Assembly (NCBI RefSeq): GCF_000518205.1
Contig: NZ_JADD01000016.1
Span: forward strand, 1-59,805
DNA: 59,805 nucleotides
Direction of reading: 5' to 3'
Source of the DNA: Hutsoniella sourekii ATCC 700629
GTDB taxonomy: Bacteria > Bacillota > Bacilli > Lactobacillales > Aerococcaceae
Shown here in pieces: positions 46,471 to 55,544 of this stretch (the stretch's first letter is position 1; every line of letters begins with the position of its first letter). Both the position numbers and the translations under genes were made by a program. The notes below the pieces were generated by a model. It saw nothing but the letters and a program-made list of their open reading frames with translations, ran no database searches and had not been told where the DNA came from.

Positions 46471-46729
46471 TCTTATAGTCAAACCTTATTGGAAGAAAAA
46501 CAGATAATTCAAAGTATATCCCATATGGGTAAGTGTAACCACAATGAACCGATAGAGAACTTCTTTAGTGTGATGAAACCAGAGAGCTACTATGGAAAAG
46601 TTTATCGAAGTTATAAGGAGTTGGACAGAGCAATCATTGATTATAATTCATTACAATAACAAGTAACATATTAAGGAAAAGTTGAATCGGTAAAGTCCTG
46701 GTGAATATCGAGAAGTACAGGTTGCGTAA
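46466..46729 (+). mobile_element. IS3-family (IS150-like) transposase fragment, 3' end
   Basis: The + strand reads [53 protein letters not shown], the OrfB catalytic C-terminus containing the final Glu (PIENFF). A frame change and two stops follow in HYNNK..HIKEKLNR.SPGEYREVQVA. This is a dead piece, fused to the broken end of glpK and so probably the agent of its truncation. Confidence 0.85.
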
Positions 46730-46742
46730 TTACATCCCAAAC

Positions 46743-46780
46743 AATTTAAAAAGAGACAAGCAACATATGCTTATCTCTTT
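46743..46780 (-). terminator. iadA terminator
   Basis: Minus strand AAGAGATAAGCA pairs with TGCTTGTCTCTT (one mismatch), followed by TTTAAATT. Confidence 0.7.
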
Positions 46781-46821
46781 GGTTCAACTATTCGAGGCCA
46801 CGCTAGATGACCCGAGTTGAA

Positions 46822-48015
46822 TTAATGTTTTTCGAAAGTTCCAAATACTTTAGCTTGACCAGCTTCTACCATGACTTGCCCCTTAGCAATTACCGTATCA
46901 ATAGCAAGACTTTCCGGATCGAGCAGGAGAATATCGGCATCATAATCCGCTCTTAGGTGCCCTTTACCAGCTAGCTTCAAGATGCGTGCGACGTTTGAAG
47001 TAACTGCCGTTAAGGCAATTTCTAATGGAATGCCACCGTTTAGAACCGCATCTTGGATACCCACGATTAGAGCTTGGGCAGACGCGACACCAATTCTCAA
47101 GAAGTTACCTGCTTCATCAAAGCGCGGCAAACTTCCTTGACCATCAGAGGACATGGTGATCTGTTCATGAGAAATCCCACGGTCTAAGAGTTGCTGTAAG
47201 ATGACTCTAAATGGAATCTCACCATCTCGTTCATAGGCTTGAACGGGATCTTCATTACCGGTGACATCGATCACCCCACCCATTTCGGCAAATTTAAGAC
47301 CTTCATCCACTAATTCCTGACTACGTCCAATATGAGTTGGCAAGAAGTTAGTGATTGGGATATCCGTTTCTTCCAGGGCTTGGAAGATGAATTTCAAGCG
47401 GTCTGGACCAGGCCCCACGTGGATATTAACCACGCCAGATTTACCTGCAAGTAACCCTCCAACACGCGAATCTGCACAGGCATGCGCAAATTCTTCAAAG
47501 GTTGGCGCCCCATTACGATGGTCAGCAATAGCAATCTCACCTACACCGATACACTTATCGATTACCATAATATCCTTGATAATGGAATCAGTGACCGTTT
47601 CAACCGGCAGACGATAATTACCTACATACATATAAGTAGTGATACCTTCAATCTCTAAAGCATGGGCCTTAGATAATAGGGCCGCATCGTCGCGCCCCAC
47701 ACCGTCTGTTCCTAGTAACCCACAAGCAGTTGTAACACCCGCTAATGTTAGGTCTGTGAGTTGAACTTCAGGAGTGCGGTTCTGGAAGCCATTCTCACCT
47801 CCACCACCTAATAAGTGGAAATGACCATCAATGAAGCCCGGGGTCGCAATCTTGCCTTGCCCATCGATTTCATGCACGTCCACTCCGCTGATCGCTACTT
47901 CAATCGCTTCATCAATAGCTAGAATCTTGTTGTTAACCAATAAAATATCTTTAACACCCAATGGTTCTGGCGCATACACATTGACATTACGAATTACTGT
48001 TACTGACACGTTCAT
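46822..48015 (-). CDS. iadA: Beta-aspartyl-peptidase (isoaspartyl dipeptidase)
   Basis: Zinc metallopeptidase of the M38 amidohydrolase group that cleaves isoaspartyl dipeptides. GFIDGHFHLLGGGGENGFQNRTPEVQLTDLTLAGVTT carries the HxH ligands and the characteristic GGGGE. Later come VGEIAIADHRN, LPTHIGRS and MSSDGQGSLPRFD with the catalytic Asp. 397 residues. It follows a YfcC-type carrier by 6 bases, so peptide or amino acid uptake and hydrolysis are probably linked. Confidence 0.93.
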   Translation of the reverse strand: MNVSVTVIRNVNVYAPEPLGVKDILLVNNKILAIDEAIEVAISGVDVHEIDGQGKIATPGFIDGHFHLLGGGGENGFQNRTPEVQLTDLTLAGVTTACGLLGTDGVGRDDAALLSKAHALEIEGITTYMYVGNYRLPVETVTDSIIKDIMVIDKCIGVGEIAIADHRNGAPTFEEFAHACADSRVGGLLAGKSGVVNIHVGPGPDRLKFIFQALEETDIPITNFLPTHIGRSQELVDEGLKFAEMGGVIDVTGNEDPVQAYERDGEIPFRVILQQLLDRGISHEQITMSSDGQGSLPRFDEAGNFLRIGVASAQALIVGIQDAVLNGGIPLEIALTAVTSNVARILKLAGKGHLRADYDADILLLDPESLAIDTVIAKGQVMVEAGQAKVFGTFEKH

Positions 48016-48021
48016 TCCTCC

Positions 48022-49734
48022 TTAACGATAACCAAATGCAATCGCTGCAAAAATGGCTAGAGACCCTAGTATAAATAAGAATATTTGCATTTTGCCTTGG
48101 AACTTGGCCCAATCCACCCAGTCCAGACGAGCGGCTGCCAAGCATCCAATCAAGCTTGCTGATACAGGCGTAAAGGCATCTACGAAACCTGACCCTAACT
48201 GGAAGGCTAGAACTGCTACTTGACGCGATACCCCAATAATATCAGCCAACGGTGCCATAATCGGCATAGTGAGGGCTGCCTGACCTGAGTTTGAGGTGAT
48301 CACTAAGTTGAATAGGGATTGGAAGATATACATGGCCCAAGCACCCAAGAAGGTCGGAATCCCTTCAAGTAGGTTCCCCACTGAATAAAGAATCGTATTC
48401 AAGGCTGAGAAGGTTCCAGCATCTGATCCACCAAGAACCAAGAGAATCCCCTTAGCCATCCCAACTACTACCGCTGTTGGTGCTAGATCAGAGACTCCTT
48501 CCTTGAAGGCATAAGCTAGATCATTAACAGTTAAATCATTCAATCCAAAGGCCAAGGCAGTAATTCCAGAAGCTAGTCCCATGACAAAAAATTGAGAAGC
48601 TAATTCTGGAATCGAGTACCCAAGCTTCATTACCCCTAGAACAATCCAAACTAATCCAAGTAAGAGTTCCAGCAAAATAACTTTATGGCCTAATTTGAAT
48701 TCAACATTATCCATATCCTTGCCCTCTAGTTCGTCTCTAAAGTAAGCATCAGAATGATAAGAAGCTGAAGATTCAGGATTGGCTTTAACGCGTTCGGCGT
48801 AGATCATGGTAAAGCCAGCAGCTAATAAAGTTATAATCACCCATAGTAAGATACGATAACCCGCACCTGATAAAGCAGGAAGTCCCGCAATCCCCTGAGC
48901 AATAGCAATACTAAAAGGACTCATCCAAGAAGTGGCATTACCAATCTGTGAGGCCGCAAACGTAACGGTCACAGCTGTAATCGAGTCATAACCCAAGGCC
49001 ACGCAGAAGGGTGCAATAATTAAGACAAATGGAATCACCTGTTCAGAAGCGCCAAAGGTTGCCCCCGCAAATGAAAAACCAATAAAAATCATCGGTAGAG
49101 CCAGCTTCTTCAAATTGGTAGCTGATCCGACGAAGGCATAAATCCCCGCATCAATCGCTCCCGTCTTCATAATCATCCCAAAGGATCCACCCACAACGAG
49201 CAATAAGGCTACGATTCCAATTGCTGACCCGCCCCGGTCTCCAGTGACTAAGCCTTCAAACAAGTAGTTCAAGAAGCCAAAGCCGCCGGTTGCTTCTGTT
49301 CCCCAAATACGGGCCGTTTTATTTAAACGAACCGAAGTGTCATAAATATCGTCTCCATATAATTGATATAATTCCGATTCTTCAATCCCGACCTCTTCCA
49401 ATTGGTCTAAAGTCAAATCCTGTCCTGAAGCTAGTATTGTCTCTAATCCCTCAGGATCAGCTTCCAATTCCAATAAAGCCTTATCGTCATTCGCTAAATC
49501 TTTCAAATGACTGGCTAATGCTGGTTGGTCAATAGGATGCATATACCGGAAGGACCCTGGCTCTAGAACCGTACGGGTGATCGTGTTATTGTTACCCGCA
49601 TCATAAGTCATCTCATTAGTGGTATACTTACCCGCTGGTATGACAAAAGTCAGCAACCAAGATACAATCACGATGCCAAAGATAATAATATAAGTATCCG
49701 GCATCCTAAAACGCTTTTTCGCTTGTGTAGACAT
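48022..49734 (-). CDS. YfcC family membrane carrier
   Basis: About 12 membrane segments. RFRMPDTYIIIFGIVIVSWLLTFVIPAGKY is the family N-terminus. The stretch after it (about 45-145) is a hydrophilic, acid-rich insert; later GMAKGILLVLGGSDAGTF and ITSNSGQAALTMPIMAPLADIIGVSRQVAVLAFQLGSGF. YfcC proteins are related to C4-dicarboxylate and basic amino acid carriers; the substrate is unknown. Operon with iadA suggests a dipeptide or amino acid. Confidence 0.88.
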   Translation of the reverse strand: MSTQAKKRFRMPDTYIIIFGIVIVSWLLTFVIPAGKYTTNEMTYDAGNNNTITRTVLEPGSFRYMHPIDQPALASHLKDLANDDKALLELEADPEGLETILASGQDLTLDQLEEVGIEESELYQLYGDDIYDTSVRLNKTARIWGTEATGGFGFLNYLFEGLVTGDRGGSAIGIVALLLVVGGSFGMIMKTGAIDAGIYAFVGSATNLKKLALPMIFIGFSFAGATFGASEQVIPFVLIIAPFCVALGYDSITAVTVTFAASQIGNATSWMSPFSIAIAQGIAGLPALSGAGYRILLWVIITLLAAGFTMIYAERVKANPESSASYHSDAYFRDELEGKDMDNVEFKLGHKVILLELLLGLVWIVLGVMKLGYSIPELASQFFVMGLASGITALAFGLNDLTVNDLAYAFKEGVSDLAPTAVVVGMAKGILLVLGGSDAGTFSALNTILYSVGNLLEGIPTFLGAWAMYIFQSLFNLVITSNSGQAALTMPIMAPLADIIGVSRQVAVLAFQLGSGFVDAFTPVSASLIGCLAAARLDWVDWAKFQGKMQIFLFILGSLAIFAAIAFGYR

Positions 49735-49763
49735 TGCTTACACCTCCAAATAAAATTGGATTC

Positions 49764-49772
49764 ATTATAGCA
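49764..49772 (-). promoter_or_regulatory. Extended -10 promoter of the yfcC-iadA operon
   Basis: Minus strand TGCTATAAT, 30 bases before the start codon; no good -35, as usual for extended -10 promoters. Confidence 0.6.
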
Positions 49773-50054
49773 CAAATGGGGAGAAAGTTAAGAGAAAATG
49801 AGAAAAAAGTGGGACAATTAAGCTAACATTGACGATCAGTGAACCAATAGCTCTTAGATCAATTCTGCTACTCTCAACAGGGCGGTGAGATAAATAAATT
49901 CCCATTGGACGATAAAAATTTGTAAAAACAATTTATTGAAAAACTCATTCAAATTCATTTCATCACCAATTATCGGATTTTCCACCATTTAAATCGGTTT
50001 TTCCTTTTGTCTAACTCTTCCTATTTCGTTATGCTTGTATTATAAGATTCGCAA
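49773..50054. other. Intergenic stretch between yfcC and the AGCS gene
   Basis: A/T-rich, no gene seen. It separates two divergent transcription units and must hold the promoter of the symporter gene, but I cannot place the -35 and -10 boxes with confidence. Confidence 0.4.
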
Positions 50055-50115
50055 AGGTGTTTTTTTATAATTCGATAGCGTTTACTATATTCAATATTGA
50101 TATGTAGAAACACCT
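50055..50115 (+). promoter_or_regulatory. Leader hairpin upstream of the AGCS symporter gene
   Basis: AGGTGTTT and AAACACCT (8 bp, perfect) enclose a 45-base loop with GATAGCGTTTACTA, a weak cre-like match. It ends 58 bases before the ATG. It might be a leader fold or an operator; no known riboswitch is recognised. Confidence 0.35.
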
Positions 50116-50173
50116 GCCAATCTAAATATTAGTTAAGTTATCTTAACAATCTAAAAGTTAGAAGGTGTATTTT

Positions 50174-51589
50174 ATGTTTAATTCGCTAATGGACTTTATT
50201 AGTCCGATCAATGACTTTCTCTATTATCCGGTATTAATTATTTTACTTATCGGGGTGGGGCTCTACTTTACTGTTCGTACTGGCTTTATCCAAGTCACTC
50301 AAATGAAGGAAGCAATTAAGGTCATTTCCGAAAAGCCTAAAGAAGAAGGATCCGTCTCTTCCTTCCAGGCCCTAATGGTCTCAACTGCTTCCCGGGTGGG
50401 GACAGGTAACATTGTGGGGGTCTCAACTGCGATCTGCTTAGGTGGCTACGGTGCCATCTTCTGGATGTGGGTCGTCGCGATCATTGGCGGAGCTTCCGCC
50501 TTTGTGGAGTCCACTCTTGCACAAATCTATAAGAAGCGTGGCAAATCTGGCGAATCCTACGGGGGACCGGCTTATTATATTGAACAGGCTTTAAATCAAC
50601 GCTGGTTAGGAATTACTTTTGCTGTCTTCTTGATCTTAACTTATGCTGTTGGTTTCAATATGTTGGCCGCTTACAACCTGCAAGACAGTTTCCGGATTTA
50701 TTCTTTTTATCACCCTACCCTTTCACCGATGATTATTGGTGGAATTCTAGCCCTTGTGACTGCTTATTGTATCCTAGGTGGTGGCAAGAGAATTATTAAG
50801 GTCACTTCCTTGATTGTTCCTTTTATGGGGGTGATTTATGTTCTAGTCGCCTTAATCATGGTTGCCTTGAACCTGGATTACCTACCGACCTTATTCAAGC
50901 TAATTATTGAAGATGCTTTTAATTTCCAGGCTATTTTCTCTGGGATTGCTGGTTCTAGTATGATGTACGGAATCAAGCGAGGACTTTATTCAAACGAAGC
51001 TGGTATTGGGTCCGCTCCGAATGCAGCAGCGGCAGCTGATGTATCGCACCCAGTCAAGCAAGGTTTGGTTCAAATGGTTTCAGTCTTTATTGATACCTTG
51101 ATTATTTGTACAGCGACCGCCTTTATGAGTATTTCCTCTGGTATTGCTCCTACTGCTGAATTATCAGGTGCTCCTTTTGTTCAAGAATCCTTGGCGACCG
51201 TATTTGGACCGTTCGGTCCCATTTTTGTCACAACTGCCTTGGTTCTATTCGCCTTTACAACTTTAATCGGGAACTTATTCTATGTTGATAATAACCTTGC
51301 CTATATCTTCGGCGGAACACCAAGCCGTAGCTTTATGATTGGCTACCGGATCTTGGCTGCCCTAATCATATTCGTCGGAGCCTTGCAAGAAGCTAGCTTT
51401 GCTTGGTTAGCAGCTGATTTCTTGATGGCTTTGATGGCGCTAATTAATTTACCTACAATCATGCTCTTAGGCAAAACAGCCCTCAATACCTTAGATGACT
51501 ACCGTCGTCAACGCCAAGCTGGCCAAGATCCAGTCTTCTACGCCAAAAACATTGGACTTGATGATAGTAAGTTGGATTATTGGAAATAA
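50174..51589 (+). CDS. AGCS family alanine/glycine:cation symporter
   Basis: About ten membrane segments. The family motif GTGNIVGVSTAICLGGYGAIFWMWVVAIIGGASAFVESTLAQ is followed by YGGPAYYIEQAL and GLYSNEAGIGSAPNAAAAADVSHPVKQGLVQMVSVFIDT. Imports D/L-alanine or glycine with sodium or protons. The ATG at FNSLMDFISP follows AGAAGG; a GTG three codons upstream adjoins that site. Monocistronic, divergent from yfcC. Confidence 0.93.
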   Translation: MFNSLMDFISPINDFLYYPVLIILLIGVGLYFTVRTGFIQVTQMKEAIKVISEKPKEEGSVSSFQALMVSTASRVGTGNIVGVSTAICLGGYGAIFWMWVVAIIGGASAFVESTLAQIYKKRGKSGESYGGPAYYIEQALNQRWLGITFAVFLILTYAVGFNMLAAYNLQDSFRIYSFYHPTLSPMIIGGILALVTAYCILGGGKRIIKVTSLIVPFMGVIYVLVALIMVALNLDYLPTLFKLIIEDAFNFQAIFSGIAGSSMMYGIKRGLYSNEAGIGSAPNAAAAADVSHPVKQGLVQMVSVFIDTLIICTATAFMSISSGIAPTAELSGAPFVQESLATVFGPFGPIFVTTALVLFAFTTLIGNLFYVDNNLAYIFGGTPSRSFMIGYRILAALIIFVGALQEASFAWLAADFLMALMALINLPTIMLLGKTALNTLDDYRRQRQAGQDPVFYAKNIGLDDSKLDYWK

Positions 51590-51636
51590 GACAAATTAAA
51601 ATAGGGATAAACGTTAAACCCACCTTTCGATAAACT

Positions 51637-51677
51637 GACCCCCTAAAGTTGGATTTCTTAGTCCACTTTAGGGGGTC
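51637..51677. repeat. Inverted repeat resembling paired insertion-sequence ends
   Basis: GACCCCCTAAAGTTGGA and TCCACTTTAGGGGGTC form a 16-bp stem with one unpaired base and an 8-base loop. There is no T-run, so a terminator is only a partial explanation. It could be the remnant of a small element or abutted IS ends. Confidence 0.5.
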
Positions 51678-51730
51678 TGTCTATTCATTAAGTTCAGGAT
51701 TTATTATTTTCCTATGACTCTTATTTCAAT

Positions 51731-52105
51731 CTAATGACTAACTTTTTCTTTCAAAAGATCAAAATCATCTTGACTGGTTGCGATACCCACAAAGAAATCA
51801 GGTGCTTCTTGAGTCGAGCAATTCAGATCTATATCGTTTAGCCTTAAGAAGGTTGTCAAGGCTAACCAAGCAGTCCGCTTGTTTCCATTATGGGAAGGGT
51901 GCCTTTTTATAATATTCATCGCTAATATTGCTGCTTTGTTGTAAACACTTGGATATAGTTATACCACAAATATTTCTTGCTTGGGTTGTTCAACAGCCAT
52001 TAATAAAGCAGGTTTGTCCTTAACACCATTTATCTCTTGCGGCGAATATTTTTCAATGAGTCTTTGGTTGATCAGCTTTAGAGTTTCAACATCTAAATAA
52101 GTCAT
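51731..52105 (-). pseudogene. Doc/Fic-type (death-on-curing) toxin, one nonsense codon
   Basis: The frame reads MTYLDVETLKLINQRLIEKYSPQE..GVKDKPALLMAVEQPKQEIF and then LYPSVYNKAAILAMNIIKRHPSHNGNKRTAWLALTTFLRLN, with the Fic-like HP..NGNKRTA motif. A single TAA at 51959-51961 splits an otherwise complete 124-codon gene just before LYPS. The start overlaps the antitoxin stop (ATGA). Doc toxins phosphorylate EF-Tu. Truncation before the active site should abolish toxicity. Confidence 0.82.
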
Positions 52106-52395
52106 AGATCTACCAGTTTCTTAAATATCTCATCATCCTCATTCAAAATATCTTCTATAACCTTAGAAACTCGACTCTTATATTCTTCAGAGCTATCTTC
52201 CAAGACCCCTATCCCCTCCTTAATCGGAGTGGCCGTATGGGTATTTAATTGGAAGGGGATCCCCTTTTCGCGGACAACAGCAGCCAGAAAGACATTGACG
52301 CCTGTAGACATATTCATACCTAAGTCTTCAAAGATTGCCTGAGCTTTTTCTTTTATTTCCTTATCGACACGTACGTTAATATTAGTTGATGACGT
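52102..52395 (-). pseudogene. RelB/DinJ family antitoxin, start codon lost
   Basis: NINVRVDKEIKEKAQAIFEDLGMNMSTGVNVFLAAVVREKGIPFQL is the ribbon-helix-helix N-terminus of RelB/DinJ, continuing to a normal end. A GGAGGG site is present, but the codon at the expected start is ACG, with no ATG, GTG or TTG in frame before residue 27. A start there would omit the DNA-binding strand. It overlaps the Doc pseudogene by 4 bases. Confidence 0.75.
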
Positions 52396-52490
52396 AGCCT
52401 TCCCTCCGTATAAAATTATCCATTACTCATCCATTGTCTGTCTTGTGTAAAGGATAAGCAAGCTGAGTCATCAGCCATTTAGCTATTATT

Positions 52491-52518
52491 TTGCGTTTAT
52501 TTTTGCTTGATTTATAAT
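52491..52518 (+). promoter_or_regulatory. Promoter of the GT8 gene
   Basis: TTGCGT, 16 bases, TATAAT, 32 bases before the start codon. Confidence 0.6.
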
Positions 52519-52550
52519 AAGACTACGATTATGAAGAAAGGAGTTCTCCC

Positions 52551-53405
52551 ATGGCCTCAACCCCGCTTGATTTATTATTTACTCTCAATGCTTCTTACAT
52601 CCAACCCCTACAAGTTGCCCTGTATTCCATTCGAGTCAACCACCCCCAGCAAGCGATTCGCATTTGGTTGGTTCACGAATCCCTGAGTCCAGAGGAAATC
52701 CGGTCTCTAGAAGAGGTCTGTCAGTTGCTGGATTTTAGCTTCCACCCGATTCAAGTGGATGGTAGTCGTTGGCAATCGGCTAAGACAGCTAAGCGCTACC
52801 CTAAGGAAATGTATTTTCGCTTGTTGGCCGGTGAGATCCTACCAACGACATTGGACCGAGTCCTCTATCTGGATCCAGATATCTTGGTTATTAATTCACT
52901 GCTAGATCTCTGGCAATTAGACTTGAAAGACCATGTCTTCGCGGCTGCTTCTCATACGGGCTTGACCGATGCGAGTACTCGGATCAATCAATTGAGATTG
53001 GATATGGACCATGCTTATTTTAATTCAGGTGTGCTCTTAATTAATTTAACCCAAGCTCGCCTCAAGATTCATTGGGCAGATATTCAAGACACATTGGATA
53101 AGTATAATAACTTCTTATTGCTACCTGACCAAGATGTTCTCAACTACTTATATGGTAAGTACACCCTAGAGATCCCTGAAGAGATTTGGAATTATGATGC
53201 CCGCAAGTACTTACGCTATCTAGCTCGAAGTATGAATCGACATGATATCCACTGGGTTCTAGACCATACCTCTGTGCTGCACTTCTGTGGCCAACCCAAA
53301 CCCTGGCAAGAAGAACACGATAACCGCTTTACCGGCCTCTACCTGGATTATCAGAAGCGAATAGACCAATTACTGAAGAATAACACGAAAAAACAATTCA
53401 ATTAG
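52551..53405 (+). CDS. Glycosyltransferase family 8 protein
   Basis: Retaining GT-A enzyme. PLDLLFTLNASYIQPLQVALYSIRVN is the nucleotide-sugar-binding start; YFRLLAGEILPTTLDRVLYLDPDILV has the DxD metal motif; YFNSGVLLINL and HFCGQPKPW are later GT8 signatures. 284 residues, no membrane segment. Donor is usually UDP-glucose or UDP-galactose; acceptor unknown. Solitary gene after an AGGAG site, so no cell-wall or capsule operon to guide the assignment. Confidence 0.9.
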   Translation: MASTPLDLLFTLNASYIQPLQVALYSIRVNHPQQAIRIWLVHESLSPEEIRSLEEVCQLLDFSFHPIQVDGSRWQSAKTAKRYPKEMYFRLLAGEILPTTLDRVLYLDPDILVINSLLDLWQLDLKDHVFAAASHTGLTDASTRINQLRLDMDHAYFNSGVLLINLTQARLKIHWADIQDTLDKYNNFLLLPDQDVLNYLYGKYTLEIPEEIWNYDARKYLRYLARSMNRHDIHWVLDHTSVLHFCGQPKPWQEEHDNRFTGLYLDYQKRIDQLLKNNTKKQFN

Positions 53406-53413
53406 ATGCTTAA

Positions 53414-53465
53414 AGACCAAATGTGTCCGCAACAGTCGCTCAGGGCACATTTGGTCTCTTTTACT
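53414..53465 (+). terminator. GT8 terminator
   Basis: AGACCAAATGTG and CACATTTGGTCT (12 bp) with a 20-base loop, then CTTTTACT. Confidence 0.75.
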
Positions 53466-53551
53466 ATTATTTTTACGTTCAAAGCCATTCAAACCAAGAC
53501 TTCAATTGTATTCGTCAAAATACAAATAATCAATTTGTCTTACAGTCTAGT

Positions 53552-54544
53552 TTATTTGCTTGACTGCTCACTTTTTGGGACCACTGGTAATCCTTGCTTG
53601 CGGGCTCTTTTCTCCATGAAGTTAGTGACAATCGGCGTAAAGATCGATGTTACAATCACGGATGCAGCTACGATTGCAGTAGCTGAATCAGCAACTTCTG
53701 TGAATTCAGAACTGACCTGGCCAATAATAAAGGGAACTGATACAGCGGCTCCGGCAGTAGAAGCGGCTGCCCAACCAGCCACGCCATCTGACTTCAAAAC
53801 ATAACGGTCAAGCCCGGCCATGAAGCCACCTGATACAAGAATCACTAGGAAGCCAACAATAATACCGGCAAATCCTGCTGAGAAGATCTGGTTGAAGTTT
53901 AAAGTATAACCTAATGCAAAGGCGAAGAATGGAATCAATATACCTACACCAGGGGCAAACATTTCTCTCATCTCATCGTCCAAGGCACCAGCAATCAGTC
54001 CAAGGACAAAGGGAACTAATGTTGATATGAGCGAAGGTAGAGGGAAGGTTGCCACACCAGCTAATCCTAGAATTAACATGGTAAAGAATGGACCTGATTG
54101 AATGGAGATAAAGGGAAAGGCTGCCATATCTTCTTCTCGCTTATAGGGTTCCAAGACAGCTATATAAAGCCCGCCATTTGTCTGGCTAAAGGCAGTAACA
54201 ATCGCTAAAGTTGATACCCCAGCAAAAATACCGCTTTGAATGCCCTCAGGTGGCAAGATTCGTCCTAAGACTACCCCTAGGATGGTCGCCAGTAACAATT
54301 TCCCTCCGGAAATCAAGATCCCCTTCTTGGTGACATAACCTGAAGAGGACTTCAAGTTAACAGATGTCCCAACACAGAAGAAGAAGGCAAATAGAATGGC
54401 AGACGCACCGTTTAAATAAGCGCCAGTTACTCCTCCAAAGAACTCAGGTAGATCAGGAAAGAGTGTGTTCAAGGTTGTCCCTAAAATCAAGGGAACAACA
54501 ACCATACCTCCGGGTACTTTTTGAATCGATTGTTTGATTTTCAT
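53552..54544 (-). CDS. kdgT: 2-keto-3-deoxygluconate permease
   Basis: KdgT family, about ten membrane segments: KVPGGMVVVPLILGTTLNTLFP, then FCVGTSVNLKSSG-like repeats and GVAGWAAASTAGAAVSVP. It brings in KDG, a product of pectin or glycosaminoglycan breakdown, with a proton. 330 residues. It is the third gene after kdgA and kdgK. Confidence 0.92.
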   Translation of the reverse strand: MKIKQSIQKVPGGMVVVPLILGTTLNTLFPDLPEFFGGVTGAYLNGASAILFAFFFCVGTSVNLKSSSGYVTKKGILISGGKLLLATILGVVLGRILPPEGIQSGIFAGVSTLAIVTAFSQTNGGLYIAVLEPYKREEDMAAFPFISIQSGPFFTMLILGLAGVATFPLPSLISTLVPFVLGLIAGALDDEMREMFAPGVGILIPFFAFALGYTLNFNQIFSAGFAGIIVGFLVILVSGGFMAGLDRYVLKSDGVAGWAAASTAGAAVSVPFIIGQVSSEFTEVADSATAIVAASVIVTSIFTPIVTNFMEKRARKQGLPVVPKSEQSSK

Positions 54545-54578
54545 GAGAACGATCCTTTCTAATCAATAATCTTCTTGT

Positions 54579-55532
54579 TTAATATCTTTGTGTATTTTCT
54601 TGGAAGTCCTTCAATTCTTCGCGGTTTGGCATTCCATCATTGTCCCCTTCAAAGGTCACTTGACGAGCGCCACAGGCGTTTCCTCTTAGAATCGCTTCTT
54701 CAATTGATAGGTCGTCCAATAATCCTGAAGCAAAACCAACTGCAAAGGCATCTCCGGCCCCTACGGTATCAATTGGTTTAACTTGATAGCCGGACACGTG
54801 ACCGGACTGACCATCCGCTGTCTTGTAGAAGGCACCGTCTGCTCCAGTCTTAACGACAACAATCTCCTTGACACCTAGATCTAGATAATAATCACAAATT
54901 TCTTCTGGATCAGTTGATCCCATCAACATTTCAGCTTCGTTGATACCTGGTAAGAAATAGTTAGCATATTTAGCTAGATTGTGAACGTTCTCAATCATTT
55001 CTTCCTTGCTATTCCATAATTGAGGTCTCAAATTTGGGTCAAATGAGATCGGAATTCCTGCCTCAGAGACGGCCTTGGCTGCTTCATAGGTAAAGGCTAA
55101 GGTATTCTCATTAAGAGCAGCAAAGATAGTTGTCATGTGCATTAGCTTGGCTTGCAAGAAGTAATCTTTATCAAAGTCTTCCACAGACATAGTTGAAGCC
55201 GCAGATCCTCTTCTGAAATATTCAATTTCTGGGTCTCCATCCGGGTTCAATTCCTTCATATACATACCAGTGAATTGTTGATCAGTGAATTGGATACCAT
55301 CCGTTTCAATGCCTTCGGCCTTCATGGCTTCGATAATAAATTTACCAAAAGTGTCTTCTCCTAATTTGGTTACTTGACTTGGTTTAAAGCCCAAGCGAGC
55401 AAATCCAGTCGCAACGTTAGTCTCGGCTCCTGCTAGAGCTCTAGAGAAATTATTGACCTGCCATAGTGGCCCTTCCTCATTAGCATAAAATAAATACAAA
55501 GGTTCTCCAAAAGTAATTACATCTAAAGTCAT
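54579..55532 (-). CDS. kdgK: 2-keto-3-deoxygluconate kinase (PfkB family)
   Basis: Phosphorylates KDG to KDPG with ATP. N-terminal DVITFGEPLYLFYANEEGPL, the sugar-site region ALAGAETNVATGFARLG, and the PfkB signature IDTVGAGDAFAVGFASGLLD with the catalytic Asp near residue 255. 317 residues. It lies 12 bases after kdgA; identity as KDG kinase rests on neighbours kdgA and kdgT. Confidence 0.9.
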   Translation of the reverse strand: MTLDVITFGEPLYLFYANEEGPLWQVNNFSRALAGAETNVATGFARLGFKPSQVTKLGEDTFGKFIIEAMKAEGIETDGIQFTDQQFTGMYMKELNPDGDPEIEYFRRGSAASTMSVEDFDKDYFLQAKLMHMTTIFAALNENTLAFTYEAAKAVSEAGIPISFDPNLRPQLWNSKEEMIENVHNLAKYANYFLPGINEAEMLMGSTDPEEICDYYLDLGVKEIVVVKTGADGAFYKTADGQSGHVSGYQVKPIDTVGAGDAFAVGFASGLLDDLSIEEAILRGNACGARQVTFEGDNDGMPNREELKDFQENTQRY

Positions 55533-55544
55533 TATTGTTTCCTC

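Noticed and set aside
52102-52317. Short antitoxin starting at the internal ATG
   Set aside because: A start there removes the N-terminal strand that binds DNA in RelB/DinJ proteins and has no ribosome site; the ACG position with GGAGGG upstream marks the original start.
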